Shown: positions 7,094-14,344 of the stretch, one piece after another
Layout: every line of letters starts with the position of its first letter
How positions within the stretch are numbered: the stretch's first letter is position 1
Origin: CAYMTV01 sp964393525
Lineage (GTDB): Bacteria; Patescibacteriota; Microgenomatia; Daviesbacterales; UBA10151
Length of the DNA stretch: 28,829 nt
Direction of reading: 5' to 3'
Assembly: GCA_964393525.1 (NCBI GenBank)
Contig: CAYMTV010000012.1
Coordinates: 1 to 28,829 of the forward strand
Position numbers and translations under genes: made by a program
The notes under the pieces: generated by a model
Database searches by the model: none
Seen by the model: the letters and a program-made list of their open reading frames with translations, nothing else
What the model was told of the DNA's origin: nothing

Positions 7094-8080
7094 TTAAGCC
7101 GATCTTTTGGAGAATATCTGCCTGATAATTTCCTCAATAGAGATATCTTCAATTGTTATATCCTCCACTGGAAAATCTTCTAGCAATCCGGCTACTGTCC
7201 TATTGGCGTCTTTTAAAGGGATTTCTAAAACAGCTTTAGGAAATTCGTACTCTTTTAATTTTCCCAGTTTCTCAAGCTTTTCTCTTTCAATTTTTTTACC
7301 AAAGATTATGGTGACATATTTTTCTTTGGCATACTTTTTGACAATAGCATCAAGTTTGCCGTCATATAAAAGTTTTCCATGATCAATAATAATTACTCTT
7401 TCGCAAAGTTCTTTAACATCCTGCATATAATGGCTGGTTAAAAGAATTGTTGATTTATAACTTTTGTTATACTCTTTTATAAATTCCCGGAGTTTCTCCT
7501 GCATCACTACATCAAGACCAATTGTCGGCTCATCCAAAAACAAAACTTTTGGATTATGGATCAGCGCTGCAACCAGCTCACACTTCATTCTTTGGCCCAA
7601 AGAGAGTTTTCTAACCTGGATGTTTAAAATATCCTTAATTTCCAAAAGCTCGGAGAGTTCATCTAGGGTTTTCTTAAATTGGGTCTTTGGGATTTCGTAG
7701 ATCTCCTTGTTCAGTAAGAAAGAATCCATGGCCGGTAAATCCCACCAAAGCTGGTTTTTTTGACCCATTACTAGGGCAATTTGTTTTAAAAAGCGGGTCT
7801 TCCTTTCAAAAGGTTTATAGTCTAAAACAGAAACCTTACCTGAAGTTGGATACAAAAGTCCTGAAAGACACTTTAAGGTTGTGGTTTTACCGGCGCCGTT
7901 GGGACCGATAAAACCTACCAGTTCACCTTCCGCGATTTCAAAAGAGATATCATCTACCGCTTTAACATCATAGTACTTTCTATTTATTAGTGATTTAATA
8001 GACCCGATGAATCCCGGTTCCTTCTGGTGAACTGAATAATATTTTTTTAAGCTTTTAACATCAATAATTGGGAAAGCCAT
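7094..8080 (-). CDS. ABC-2 exporter ATP-binding protein (COG4586 type)
   Basis: 328 aa nucleotide-binding subunit. Walker A GPNGAGKTT at 59-67, a Q-loop region MGQKNQLWWDLP at 105-116, signature LSLGQ at 159-163, Walker B VLFLDEP at 179-185, D-loop GLD, and the switch His in TSHY near 217. The long N-terminal extension (EPGFIGSIKSLINRKYYDVKAV) and the C-terminal domain are typical of the COG4586 group. It is the only ATPase in a cluster of four permeases, so it may energise two different heterodimers. Its ATG abuts the TAG of the receiver gene. Confidence 0.93.
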   Translation of the reverse strand: MAFPIIDVKSLKKYYSVHQKEPGFIGSIKSLINRKYYDVKAVDDISFEIAEGELVGFIGPNGAGKTTTLKCLSGLLYPTSGKVSVLDYKPFERKTRFLKQIALVMGQKNQLWWDLPAMDSFLLNKEIYEIPKTQFKKTLDELSELLEIKDILNIQVRKLSLGQRMKCELVAALIHNPKVLFLDEPTIGLDVVMQEKLREFIKEYNKSYKSTILLTSHYMQDVKELCERVIIIDHGKLLYDGKLDAIVKKYAKEKYVTIIFGKKIEREKLEKLGKLKEYEFPKAVLEIPLKDANRTVAGLLEDFPVEDITIEDISIEEIIRQIFSKRSA

Positions 8081-8449
8081 CTATAACAGGTTTTTAGCTG
8101 CTTCAATAATTGCATCGATACTGTGTTCATTTTTTATCAGGTACCCCGAGCCGCCACTCTTTTTAATCTGGGCTACAGCCTCATCGTCGGAAAGGTTTGT
8201 GAGTATCAACACCGGTGTATCTTTAGTATTAGCTTGAGATTTTAGTTTTTTTACAACCGCAATTCCGTTTACATCCGGCATTAAGAGATCGAGTAGGATT
8301 AAGTCATATTTATTGTTGGAAACTTTATCCAAAGCAGTTGTGCCATCATAAGCAAATTCCGTAAGATACCCCGATTTATTGAATTTATCCACCAAAAGAT
8401 CAACCAGAAATCTGTCATCATCTACAACTAATACTTTTTTTAGTTCCAT
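8081..8449 (-). CDS. Single-domain response regulator (CheY-like receiver)
   Basis: 122 aa from the ATG at 8449 (MELKKVLVVDDDR); an upstream in-frame TTG at 8497 would add 16 residues with no homologous character. It has the acidic pocket DDD, the phospho-acceptor in DLILLDLLMPDVNG, the T/S in LILTNLS, and the conserved Lys in YLIKNEHS. No output domain is attached. Its stop TAG is immediately followed by the ATG of the ABC ATPase, so the two are co-transcribed and probably translationally coupled. No histidine kinase is present in the window; the partner is unknown. Confidence 0.92.
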   Translation of the reverse strand: MELKKVLVVDDDRFLVDLLVDKFNKSGYLTEFAYDGTTALDKVSNNKYDLILLDLLMPDVNGIAVVKKLKSQANTKDTPVLILTNLSDDEAVAQIKKSGGSGYLIKNEHSIDAIIEAAKNLL

Positions 8450-8539
8450 AAAAATATTGTGGATTAAATTCAAAAAAGATTCAAGAGCTTTGTCCAATGT
8501 GAGCTGGTGACAAAACAGCTTTTTTAATGTAATGTCTAA

Positions 8540-9496
8540 ATGCAGATGAAAAAATTTTTAGTAACAGGATCTTTGGCATTTGACTTTATAATGGATTTCC
8601 CGGGTAATTTTTCCGACCATATTGATCCGGAGAAACTTCACATTCTAAACATCTCTTTTTTGGTTGATAATCTTAAAAAGCAAAGGGGTGGCACTGCCGG
8701 AAATATAGCCTTTAATTTAGCTTTGCTTAATAATCACGCATCAATATTGGGTTTTGCCGGACAGGATTTTGGTGACTACGAAATTTTTTTAAGGGAAGTT
8801 GGTGTTGATACAGATAAAATAGTAATAAGAGATGATGATTTTACCTCGCAGGCGAATGTCATTACCGATAAAAAGGATAATCAAATAACAGCTTTTTATC
8901 CCGGTGCAATGAAATTTACAAAACAATTGTCACTCAAAAGTTTGAAGGAAAAACCGGATTTTTGTGTAGTTGCCCCAAACGATCCGGAGGCCATGTTGAA
9001 ATTTGTTATGGAATGCAAGGAACTTAAGGTACCCTTCATGTTTGACCCGGGAATGCAGCTACCAAGGCTTAGTGATGAAAATATCAAAGACGGTATTGAT
9101 GGGTCAGAAATTTTAATCGGTAATGACTACGAAATTGGAATTATTAAAAAAAGGTTAAAAATAGATGATGCAGATATTTTAAAAAGAACCAAAATACTTG
9201 TAACAACCTTAGGGGAGAATGGTTCGGAGATAAGAAAAGAGCAGAAAACTATTTCGGTAGAATCGGCAAGACCATTTAAAATCCTTGATCCGACAGGTGC
9301 CGGTGATGCTTACAGGGCAGGATTTCTAGCAGGATATTTAAGATGTTTTGATTTAAAAACTTGCGGGCAGATAGGATCCGTTACCGCTTGCTACGCGGTG
9401 GAAAATTATGGTACAACTAGTCACAAGTTTTCAATTGAAGAATTCCAAAAAAGATATCAGGAAAACTTCAAGGAAGAGTTAAATCTAAATGGTTAA
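8540..9496 (+). CDS. PfkB-family kinase, probable adenosine kinase
   Basis: 318 aa. The substrate motif GGTAGNIAFNLA (50-61) and the anion-hole/catalytic motif DPTGAGDAYRAGF (250-262, catalytic Asp256) define the PfkB sugar/nucleoside kinase family. The N-terminal GSLAFDFIMDFPG resembles adenosine-kinase-like members. The gene overlaps the SAH hydrolase gene by 8 nt, which makes removal of the adenosine released by that enzyme (adenosine plus ATP to AMP) the best guess. Ribokinase-like activity on another sugar cannot be excluded. A second ATG at 8546 is an equally possible start. Confidence 0.88.
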   Translation: MQMKKFLVTGSLAFDFIMDFPGNFSDHIDPEKLHILNISFLVDNLKKQRGGTAGNIAFNLALLNNHASILGFAGQDFGDYEIFLREVGVDTDKIVIRDDDFTSQANVITDKKDNQITAFYPGAMKFTKQLSLKSLKEKPDFCVVAPNDPEAMLKFVMECKELKVPFMFDPGMQLPRLSDENIKDGIDGSEILIGNDYEIGIIKKRLKIDDADILKRTKILVTTLGENGSEIRKEQKTISVESARPFKILDPTGAGDAYRAGFLAGYLRCFDLKTCGQIGSVTACYAVENYGTTSHKFSIEEFQKRYQENFKEELNLNG

Positions 9497-10748
9497 ATCC
9501 GACATTAAAGATATTAAAATGGCTGAAGCCGGAAAGAAAAAAATCGAGTGGGCTGGATCCCAGATGAAGGTTTTAGACAAAATTAGGGCCAGGTTTAAAA
9601 AAGAAAAACCTCTTAAAGATATAACATTAGGCGCCTGCCTTCATGTTACAGCCGAAACTGCAAACTTAGCCCTTACTTTAAAAGACGGAGGCGCAAAAGT
9701 TTATCTTTGCGGCTCAAATCCTCTGTCTACACAGGATGATGTTGCGGCATCTTTGGTTAAAGATTTTGATATTTCAACCTTTGCCATTCGAGGGGAAGAC
9801 AATGAGACATATTACTCTCATCTGGAGAGTGTTTTGGATGTCAGGCCGGCAATTACTATGGATGATGGAGCTGATCTGGTAACCCTGCTTCATACCAAAA
9901 GAAAACAACAACTTAAAGGCGTTTTCGGATCATCCGAAGAAACTACAACCGGGATTACCCGGCTAAAAGCCATGTATAAAGAGGGCGCCCTAGAGATTCC
10001 GGTAATGGCTGTAAATGATTCTAAGACCAAACACATGTTTGACAACCGGTACGGGACCGGCCAGTCGACAATTGACGGAATTATCCGGGCTACAAATGTA
10101 TTACTTGCCGGCAAAAGAGCTTTAGTTTGCGGATACGGCTGGTGCGGCAGGGGTGTTGCCCAAAGACTTAGAGGTATGGGCGCGAATGTAACAATTGCCG
10201 AAGTGGATCCTGTAAAGGGTTTGGAGGCACTGATGGATGGATTTGTGGTCAGAAAGATTGATGATGCGATAAAAGATAATGATTTGGTTGTAACTGCGAC
10301 CGGTAATAAATCGGTTCTATCAGTTGAGCATTTTAAAATTGCTAAAGATGGAATAATTATTGCCAACTCCGGACATTTTAATGTTGAGTTTGATTATGCA
10401 GGGTTAAAAAAAATTGCAAAGTCATCAAAAAAACTAAGGGACAACCTTGAAGAGTTCACACTATCTAGCGGTAAAAAAATCTATGCTTTGGGTGAAGGAA
10501 GGTTAATTAATCTGGTTGCAGCGGAAGGGCATCCGCCCGATGTGATGGATATGAGCTTTGCCAACCAGGCACTGGCTGCAGAATTTTTTATTAAAAACAA
10601 AGGTAAATTGGAGGTAAAAATCTATACCATTCCTGAGGAGATGGATCAGGAAATTGCCAGAATTAAACTTGAGACAATGGGATATCAGCTTGATCAATTG
10701 ACCTCAGATCAAAAGAAATATCTCGAATCATGGACAGAGGGTACTTAA
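9489..10748 (+). CDS. ahcY: S-adenosylhomocysteine hydrolase
   Basis: 419 aa, full length for the shorter archaeal/thermophile-like class. It converts SAH to homocysteine and adenosine using bound NAD. Seen: HVTAETANL (52-60), SSEETTTG (148-155), the catalytic Lys/Asp stretch NDSKTKHMFDN (176-186), the Rossmann NAD motif GYGWCGRG (215-222), NSGHFNVE (293-300) and the HPPDVMDMSFANQ substrate loop. It overlaps the upstream kinase and is convergent with the NicO-like gene with a 4-nt shared stop (TTAA). With the kinase it forms a SAH detoxification and methyl-cycle pair. Confidence 0.95.
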   Translation: MVKSDIKDIKMAEAGKKKIEWAGSQMKVLDKIRARFKKEKPLKDITLGACLHVTAETANLALTLKDGGAKVYLCGSNPLSTQDDVAASLVKDFDISTFAIRGEDNETYYSHLESVLDVRPAITMDDGADLVTLLHTKRKQQLKGVFGSSEETTTGITRLKAMYKEGALEIPVMAVNDSKTKHMFDNRYGTGQSTIDGIIRATNVLLAGKRALVCGYGWCGRGVAQRLRGMGANVTIAEVDPVKGLEALMDGFVVRKIDDAIKDNDLVVTATGNKSVLSVEHFKIAKDGIIIANSGHFNVEFDYAGLKKIAKSSKKLRDNLEEFTLSSGKKIYALGEGRLINLVAAEGHPPDVMDMSFANQALAAEFFIKNKGKLEVKIYTIPEEMDQEIARIKLETMGYQLDQLTSDQKKYLESWTEGT

Positions 10749-11479
10749 AAAATTGCAGGCAGGAGACCCTCGCGATTAAAAAGGAATAATAAACCTAAGA
10801 AGATACTAAAAACTGAGGTTATAGATCCTAGGACTAAAGAAACATTTGCATTTTTGGAAAATTTGTTAAATCCCATAATCGACAATACAGTTATTGTGGT
10901 ATTTGAAACCATTAAACCAATAACAAACGCTCCCAGTGCTAAAATTCCATCAAGCGGGCTTTTTGCTCCCGCTGTTGCAGCAAACAAAGTCACCTGGGTT
11001 GGAGTTTCTGCTCCAATTCCATGCAATAATCCTATGATAAACGCGCTTTTTCCACTGATGGATTTAATTGAGTGTTTATCATGATGATGCGGGGAAAACT
11101 TTTTATGAACCCGGTTGTATAAATTAATAATCAGATTAAAAAGCAATACTCCTCTGCTAAAATTATTAATTGTTTTTCTTTTTATGGTAATCGATAATAA
11201 AAGAACTAAGCCCAAACCGAGTAGTGTGAGTCCTACAACTGGTTCCATAAATTTATCTATAGAGTTTGGTAATTTTGCTCCAATTAAAATAGCCGAAAGT
11301 CCTAAAATAACTATTACTAAAGCATGACCTATTACATATAAATTAGCTTGTAGAAAACCTTTTTGAAAGGTTTGGCTTGCACCTGTTAAATCAGTAATTG
11401 CGGCTATATGGTCCCAATCTATTCCATGACGAAGTCCAAAAAATAAGGCTGTAATAATTAGAAGAAATACAGTATCCAT
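10745..11479 (-). CDS. NicO/UreH-like metal transporter
   Basis: 244 aa, about six membrane segments. The first helix contains HGIDWDH (18-24), matching the H-x4-DH signature of nickel/cobalt transporters (NicO/NiCoT, UreH-like), and a second motif GLLHGIGAETPTQ lies near the middle. A His-rich cytoplasmic loop (SPHHHDKH) separates the halves and could bind metal. It is 6 nt downstream of a Cys-rich small gene, so the two are one transcript. Ni or Co is the usual substrate of the family, but the actual metal is not shown by sequence. Confidence 0.85.
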   Translation of the reverse strand: MDTVFLLIITALFFGLRHGIDWDHIAAITDLTGASQTFQKGFLQANLYVIGHALVIVILGLSAILIGAKLPNSIDKFMEPVVGLTLLGLGLVLLLSITIKRKTINNFSRGVLLFNLIINLYNRVHKKFSPHHHDKHSIKSISGKSAFIIGLLHGIGAETPTQVTLFAATAGAKSPLDGILALGAFVIGLMVSNTTITVLSIMGFNKFSKNANVSLVLGSITSVFSIFLGLLFLFNREGLLPAIF

Positions 11480-11485
11480 TTGACC

Positions 11486-11791
11486 CTAAGGCTCTTTTAA
11501 GACTTTTTTGAGCATTTTTAAGGTTTCTTTTTGAGCTTCCTCAACAGTCATTCCCTGAGACTTAGCAGCCTCTTGGTAAATGTGTTCCATCTCATGCTCT
11601 TTATCTGGATCATTTTTTTCTTTCAAAAGTAGTTCTAACATTAGTTTTTTTACCTCATCAGAAGTCTTACCCCATTTCTTTGCAAGCTCAGTAAATGTTT
11701 TTTCTGTAATAGATTTTCCTTCAGGTTCAGCTAAAGCATGTCCTACTCCCATATCATCATTTGGCATCCCACAGCCACAGTTGTAACACAC
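11486..11791 (-). CDS. Cys-rich N-terminus small protein, partner of the metal transporter
   Basis: 101 aa starting at GTG (SD GGTGGTGAAG 7 nt upstream). The N-terminus CYNCGCGMPNDDMG holds three closely spaced Cys and acidic residues, a likely metal-binding patch; the rest is charged, helical and Met/Glu/Lys-rich. No family is recognised. Co-transcription with the NicO-like gene (6-nt gap) suggests that it senses, buffers or delivers the transported metal. That role is inference from context. Confidence 0.8.
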   Translation of the reverse strand: MCYNCGCGMPNDDMGVGHALAEPEGKSITEKTFTELAKKWGKTSDEVKKLMLELLLKEKNDPDKEHEMEHIYQEAAKSQGMTVEEAQKETLKMLKKVLKEP

Positions 11792-11880
11792 AAAACTTCA
11801 CCACCTTTCAATGCAAAAACATCAGGTCCTTATTTTACCGTATTAAGTTATACTACAAAAGAGATCTAAACTTAAAGAAA

Positions 11881-12576
11881 ATGAATTCCAAGCAATTAAT
11901 TTTTAGGCTTATCCTTTTTTTTACTTTGCCAATTATTTTTATGGTCTTTTTATATCTTTTACTTTATCTTTTTTCAGCCGGAACTCTACCCGGTCAAATT
12001 GAGGCGTTACTTATCAGTACAGCTGAGTTTACAATTTTGTTTTTACTCTTTGGCTTCCACAAGTTTAGCAATATCAAAAGGCTTAACACTTCTCCCTTGC
12101 AAATAAAAAAACTATTATTTATGGTTCCTTTATCTATTATTGTCCGTTTTACTGCAGCAGCAGTGCTTATCATAATTTTAAAAATAGGCCTGTTTGCAGG
12201 TCTCGAAAAACAGCTTGAGGAGGGGGTTAAGTTGCAGTGGGAATTTGCAGGCGAACAAACAGGTTTAGGTTATCTGGTTGATAATTTGCTGGTTTTTCTA
12301 ACAGTTGTAATTTTGGCGCCTATAATTGAGGAATTATTGTTTAGAGGGGTAATTTTTAATGCTTTGAGGAAAAAAATAAATATAGCAGCATCTATTATAA
12401 TAACCTCACTGCTTTTTAGTCTGGTTCACCTTCATATTGGCCTGCTTATTATTACTTTTATTACCGGGGTCTTTTTAAATTATGTTTACTATAAATACGG
12501 CAATATCGGTTATTCGATTTTTTTGCATATGCTGATTAATTTCTTCCCTTTCGCTTTAGAACTTTTTAAACTCTAA
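11881..12576 (+). CDS. CPBP-family intramembrane metalloprotease
   Basis: 231 aa from the ATG at 11881 (MNSKQLIFRL). A longer frame from 11761 would run through the promoter/RBS region of the divergent Cys-rich gene and encodes a hydrophilic extension, so I reject it. Motif 1 EELLFRG (EExxxR), motif 2 FSLVHLH (FxxxH) and a final H..N (HMLINFF) give the glutamate/histidine active site of CAAX/ABI (CPBP) proteases. About six to eight membrane helices. Its target is unknown. The stop overlaps that of the L,D-transpeptidase (CTAA). Confidence 0.88.
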   Translation: MNSKQLIFRLILFFTLPIIFMVFLYLLLYLFSAGTLPGQIEALLISTAEFTILFLLFGFHKFSNIKRLNTSPLQIKKLLFMVPLSIIVRFTAAAVLIIILKIGLFAGLEKQLEEGVKLQWEFAGEQTGLGYLVDNLLVFLTVVILAPIIEELLFRGVIFNALRKKINIAASIIITSLLFSLVHLHIGLLIITFITGVFLNYVYYKYGNIGYSIFLHMLINFFPFALELFKL

Positions 12577-13031
12577 AAAACTTCAACTCTGGTACCAACA
12601 TTAGCGAAATTAAACAGCCACTCTGCAGAAGTTAAGGGGACATTAACACAGCCATGGCTGGCTACCCTACCAAAGTTATTGTGCCAGTATGCTCCGTGAA
12701 TCGCGTACCCCTGATAAAAATACATTGAGTTAGGAACGTTTTTTATATGATATTTACCGCTAGGGTAGATGTTTTTGTAAGGCGATGGACCTCTCATATC
12801 ATGCAAAGGAATTTTGTTGTAAATTTTAAAACTGCCTTTAACTGTCGGAGTCAGGCTCATTCCGGTAGAAACTTTTGTTTCATGGATGATTTTTCCCTCC
12901 TCCCAAGCTCTTAAAAGCTGGGCTCCGGTATCAACGGTAATTAACTTTTCGATTGTATAGATTTGAGCATTTGCCGCCGGAACCAAAAAAAAGAGTACCA
13001 AAAAAAATTGAATTAGAAAATATTTGAACAC
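12573..13031 (-). CDS. Secreted L,D-transpeptidase (YkuD domain)
   Basis: 152 aa. A Sec signal peptide (residues 1-22, hydrophobic FFLVLFFLVPAANAQ, cleavage after ANA) precedes one YkuD domain. The active site is HGAYW...SHGCVNV near 113-131, with the catalytic Cys in SHGC. It forms 3-3 cross-links in peptidoglycan or attaches proteins to it, outside the membrane. There is no additional LysM or binding domain, so this is a minimal enzyme. Confidence 0.93.
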   Translation of the reverse strand: MFKYFLIQFFLVLFFLVPAANAQIYTIEKLITVDTGAQLLRAWEEGKIIHETKVSTGMSLTPTVKGSFKIYNKIPLHDMRGPSPYKNIYPSGKYHIKNVPNSMYFYQGYAIHGAYWHNNFGRVASHGCVNVPLTSAEWLFNFANVGTRVEVF

Positions 13032-13199
13032 GAAATTACTTTATCACCAAATCTATTTATTTGTACAGTAATTTTACAAAACCCTTACTAATATCTAACT
13101 ATTTTAATTTTTAGAAATTTAATTTTTATAGCTGGCACTGGTTGATTTATGGTGAGCTTGTTGAACCACTATGTTGGAACTTATTACAGAAATAAAGTA
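13032..13199. other. Non-coding gap with a REP-like fragment
   Basis: AT-rich and without an ORF. At 13151-13169 GGTGAGCTTGTTGAACCAC resembles the widespread TGAGC-TTGTCGAA interspersed palindrome (outer stem GGT/ACC), the same core as in hairpin B of the tRNA-Gly insertion. The promoter of the L,D-transpeptidase should lie near 13035-13070 but is not obvious. Confidence 0.35.
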
Positions 13200-13218
13200 T
13201 ATGCCTATGCAAATTAGT
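13200..13218. repeat. 19-bp repeat, copy 1
   Basis: TATGCCTATGCAAATTAGT. A copy with one mismatch is at 14320-14338. This copy touches the stop codon of the GNAT-like gene; the other lies 6 bp past the stop of the EamA remnant. Both are thus just downstream of minus-strand coding ends. Confidence 0.6.
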
Positions 13219-13880
13219 TATGTTACAAATTGTGCAATAATTTTATTTACTTGAGGATTTTGAGATAGTCGTTCAATGGGTAGATGTCTTTCTTGTGTCC
13301 TACTTGGGAAATCACTTTCTCTTATACCAAAGTGTTCATATGTCTTTTTTGCAGGTCCTAACAAACCTCCTGTATAAAATCTTTTTATCCCAATAGCAGG
13401 CAGAACAACAGCGCTTGTTGCCACCATTAGACTACCATATCCTTGTTGGTGGTGTTCATAGTCTACTTTGAAAGCGGTATAGTCATGCCATCTTTCTGAT
13501 GCAAGTTGTTCATGTCCACCTTTTGGAACAGGTGCTTGGTGCATATTGCCACCACCATTAGCGTAAACACCAAGTAACCACCAATCCATATGGCCTAATG
13601 GAGTTATTTTTGCGTCAGCTTCGGCATAAAGATCAACAAGCATTACACCTGTAAGTGGTTCGTGCCTATCTTCCCACCCATAAAATCCTGGGTCTGAATC
13701 TGGATTTTCCTCTTTTAGCGGATTTTTTAGATGCCTTGCGGCAATATACAATTTCTTTCCAGCAGGCGTAGTTTTACGAAGTGGCAATAATCTACCATCA
13801 GCTTTCCTAACTTGTTCCCTAAACTCTACAACTTCTGGTTGTATTTCCTCTACTGTGTTTTCTTGTTCGCTCATATCCAT
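13218..13880 (-). CDS. GNAT-like N-acetyltransferase (putative)
   Basis: 220 aa. The C-terminal half has QQGYGSLMVATSAV, like the acetyl-CoA pyrophosphate-binding motif (Q/R-x-x-G-x-G/A), followed by AIGIKRFYTG and a TYEHFGI segment typical of the GNAT fold end. The N-terminal half (DRHEPLTGVMLVDLYAEADAKITPLGHMDWWLLGVY) is not recognised. An extended -10 TGCTATAAT (13897-13889) ends 8 nt before the ATG, so it may be leaderless. The gene borders debris of mobile DNA and may itself be acquired. Confidence 0.5.
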   Translation of the reverse strand: MDMSEQENTVEEIQPEVVEFREQVRKADGRLLPLRKTTPAGKKLYIAARHLKNPLKEENPDSDPGFYGWEDRHEPLTGVMLVDLYAEADAKITPLGHMDWWLLGVYANGGGNMHQAPVPKGGHEQLASERWHDYTAFKVDYEHHQQGYGSLMVATSAVVLPAIGIKRFYTGGLLGPAKKTYEHFGIRESDFPSRTQERHLPIERLSQNPQVNKIIAQFVT

Positions 13881-13888
13881 CTTATTAA

Positions 13889-13897
13889 ATTATAGCA
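13889..13897 (-). promoter_or_regulatory. Extended -10 for the GNAT-like gene
   Basis: TGcTATAAT on the minus strand; the ATG at 13880 lies 8 nt beyond it. No -35 at the right distance, which is usual for extended -10 promoters. Confidence 0.5.
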
Positions 13898-13933
13898 GAA
13901 GTCAAGCCCATAATTACTGTAAAATATAGAGGT

Positions 13934-14008
13934 ATGGCAACTTACAAACAAAAACTTGTAGCGCAAAAATTGGTGGAAAATGGTGGAAATTTAGGAAAGG
14001 CTACGTAA
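13934..14008 (+). pseudogene. Fragment of a terminase-small-subunit-like N-terminus
   Basis: ATG then 24 codons reading MATYKQKLVAQKLVENGG..., ending at TAA where a repeat-rich insertion begins. The N-terminal pattern (Y-K-QKL-A-KKLVENGGNLGKA) is like the first helices of small terminase-type HTH proteins of phages; I recognise this only by its general look. AGAGGT sits just upstream of the ATG. A 7-bp GCTACGT at 14000-14006 recurs at 14071-14077, so the frame may have been cut by an insertion between them. Confidence 0.4.
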
Positions 14009-14052
14009 ACAGACCACCCGCGTAAACAGACCACCCGAGGGGTGGATCAGCT
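14004..14052 (+). repeat. Tandem 17-bp repeat plus hairpin, transposon-end-like
   Basis: CGTAAACAGACCACCCG occurs twice in tandem (14004-14020, 14021-14037) and runs into CCACCC-GAG-GGGTGG, a 6-bp hairpin. Repeated GTAAAC.GACCACCC sequences are a feature of the ends of some IS families (IS21-like ends carry such multiple repeats). No transposase is nearby, so this would be a lone end or remnant. Confidence 0.45.
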
Positions 14053-14125
14053 TGGCACCCGTTCTTTTTAGCTACGTTGGCAAACTCAGAGCCATGGCCG
14101 TGAGCAAACTTAGGGAGTCGAATCG

Positions 14126-14142
14126 GCTGCGGGACATGGATT
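14126..14142 (-). repeat. Displaced tRNA-Gln 3' end, distal attachment repeat
   Basis: GCTGCGGGACATGGATT is identical to 21436-21452, which includes the 3' end of the intact tRNA-Gln. On the minus strand this copy continues as CC-G after the discriminator, as expected of the original host tRNA 3' terminus, whereas the intact tRNA continues CAAAC. Confidence 0.8.
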
Positions 14143-14151
14143 AAATAGCCC

Positions 14152-14190
14152 CCAAGTCTGACTTGGCCGAACCGGGATCAAAGATCCGAT
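14152..14190 (-). repeat. Hairpin A/B module at the element end
   Basis: On the minus strand, hairpin A (14190-14171, ATCGGATC-TTT-GATCCCGGT, one bulged C) is followed by hairpin B (14166-14152, CCAAGTC-A-GACTTGG) and then GGGGCTATTTAA into the displaced tRNA-Gln end. The order, apex and spacing match the modules at 116-167 and 824-888. Confidence 0.65.
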
Positions 14191-14344
14191 TAGAATCATT
14201 AGCCCACACCTTTTGAAAAAAGATCATTCGCAAGGGATTACCGTTTTTCAAAGCTGGCGGACATAGACGCTATCCGAACATATTACATGACGACACAAGA
14301 GTCGTTTCACATCCCTAATTATGCCTTTGCAAATTAGTAAGTTC
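14191..14344. other. Non-coding stretch inside the element, hairpin-rich
   Basis: No ORF seen. It contains an inverted repeat TTTGAAAAA/TTTTTCAAA (about 14213-14253), a small stem ACGAC/GTCGT (about 14290-14305) and the second copy of the 19-bp repeat (14320-14338). It may be the rest of the attachment-site arm or an RNA; nothing more can be said. Confidence 0.4.
14320..14338. repeat. 19-bp repeat, copy 2
   Basis: TATGCCTTTGCAAATTAGT, one mismatch from 13200-13218 and 1.12 kb away, in direct orientation. The two copies bracket the GNAT-like gene, the terminase fragment and the left attachment repeat. Confidence 0.6.

Noticed and set aside
9890..10366. 158-codon minus-strand frame inside ahcY
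   Set aside because: It lies wholly within a well-conserved gene on the other strand and has no domain or RBS.
11761..11880. Longer N-terminus for the CPBP protease
   Set aside because: It would overlap the divergent Cys-rich gene and its RBS; the hydrophobic start at 11881 fits the family.
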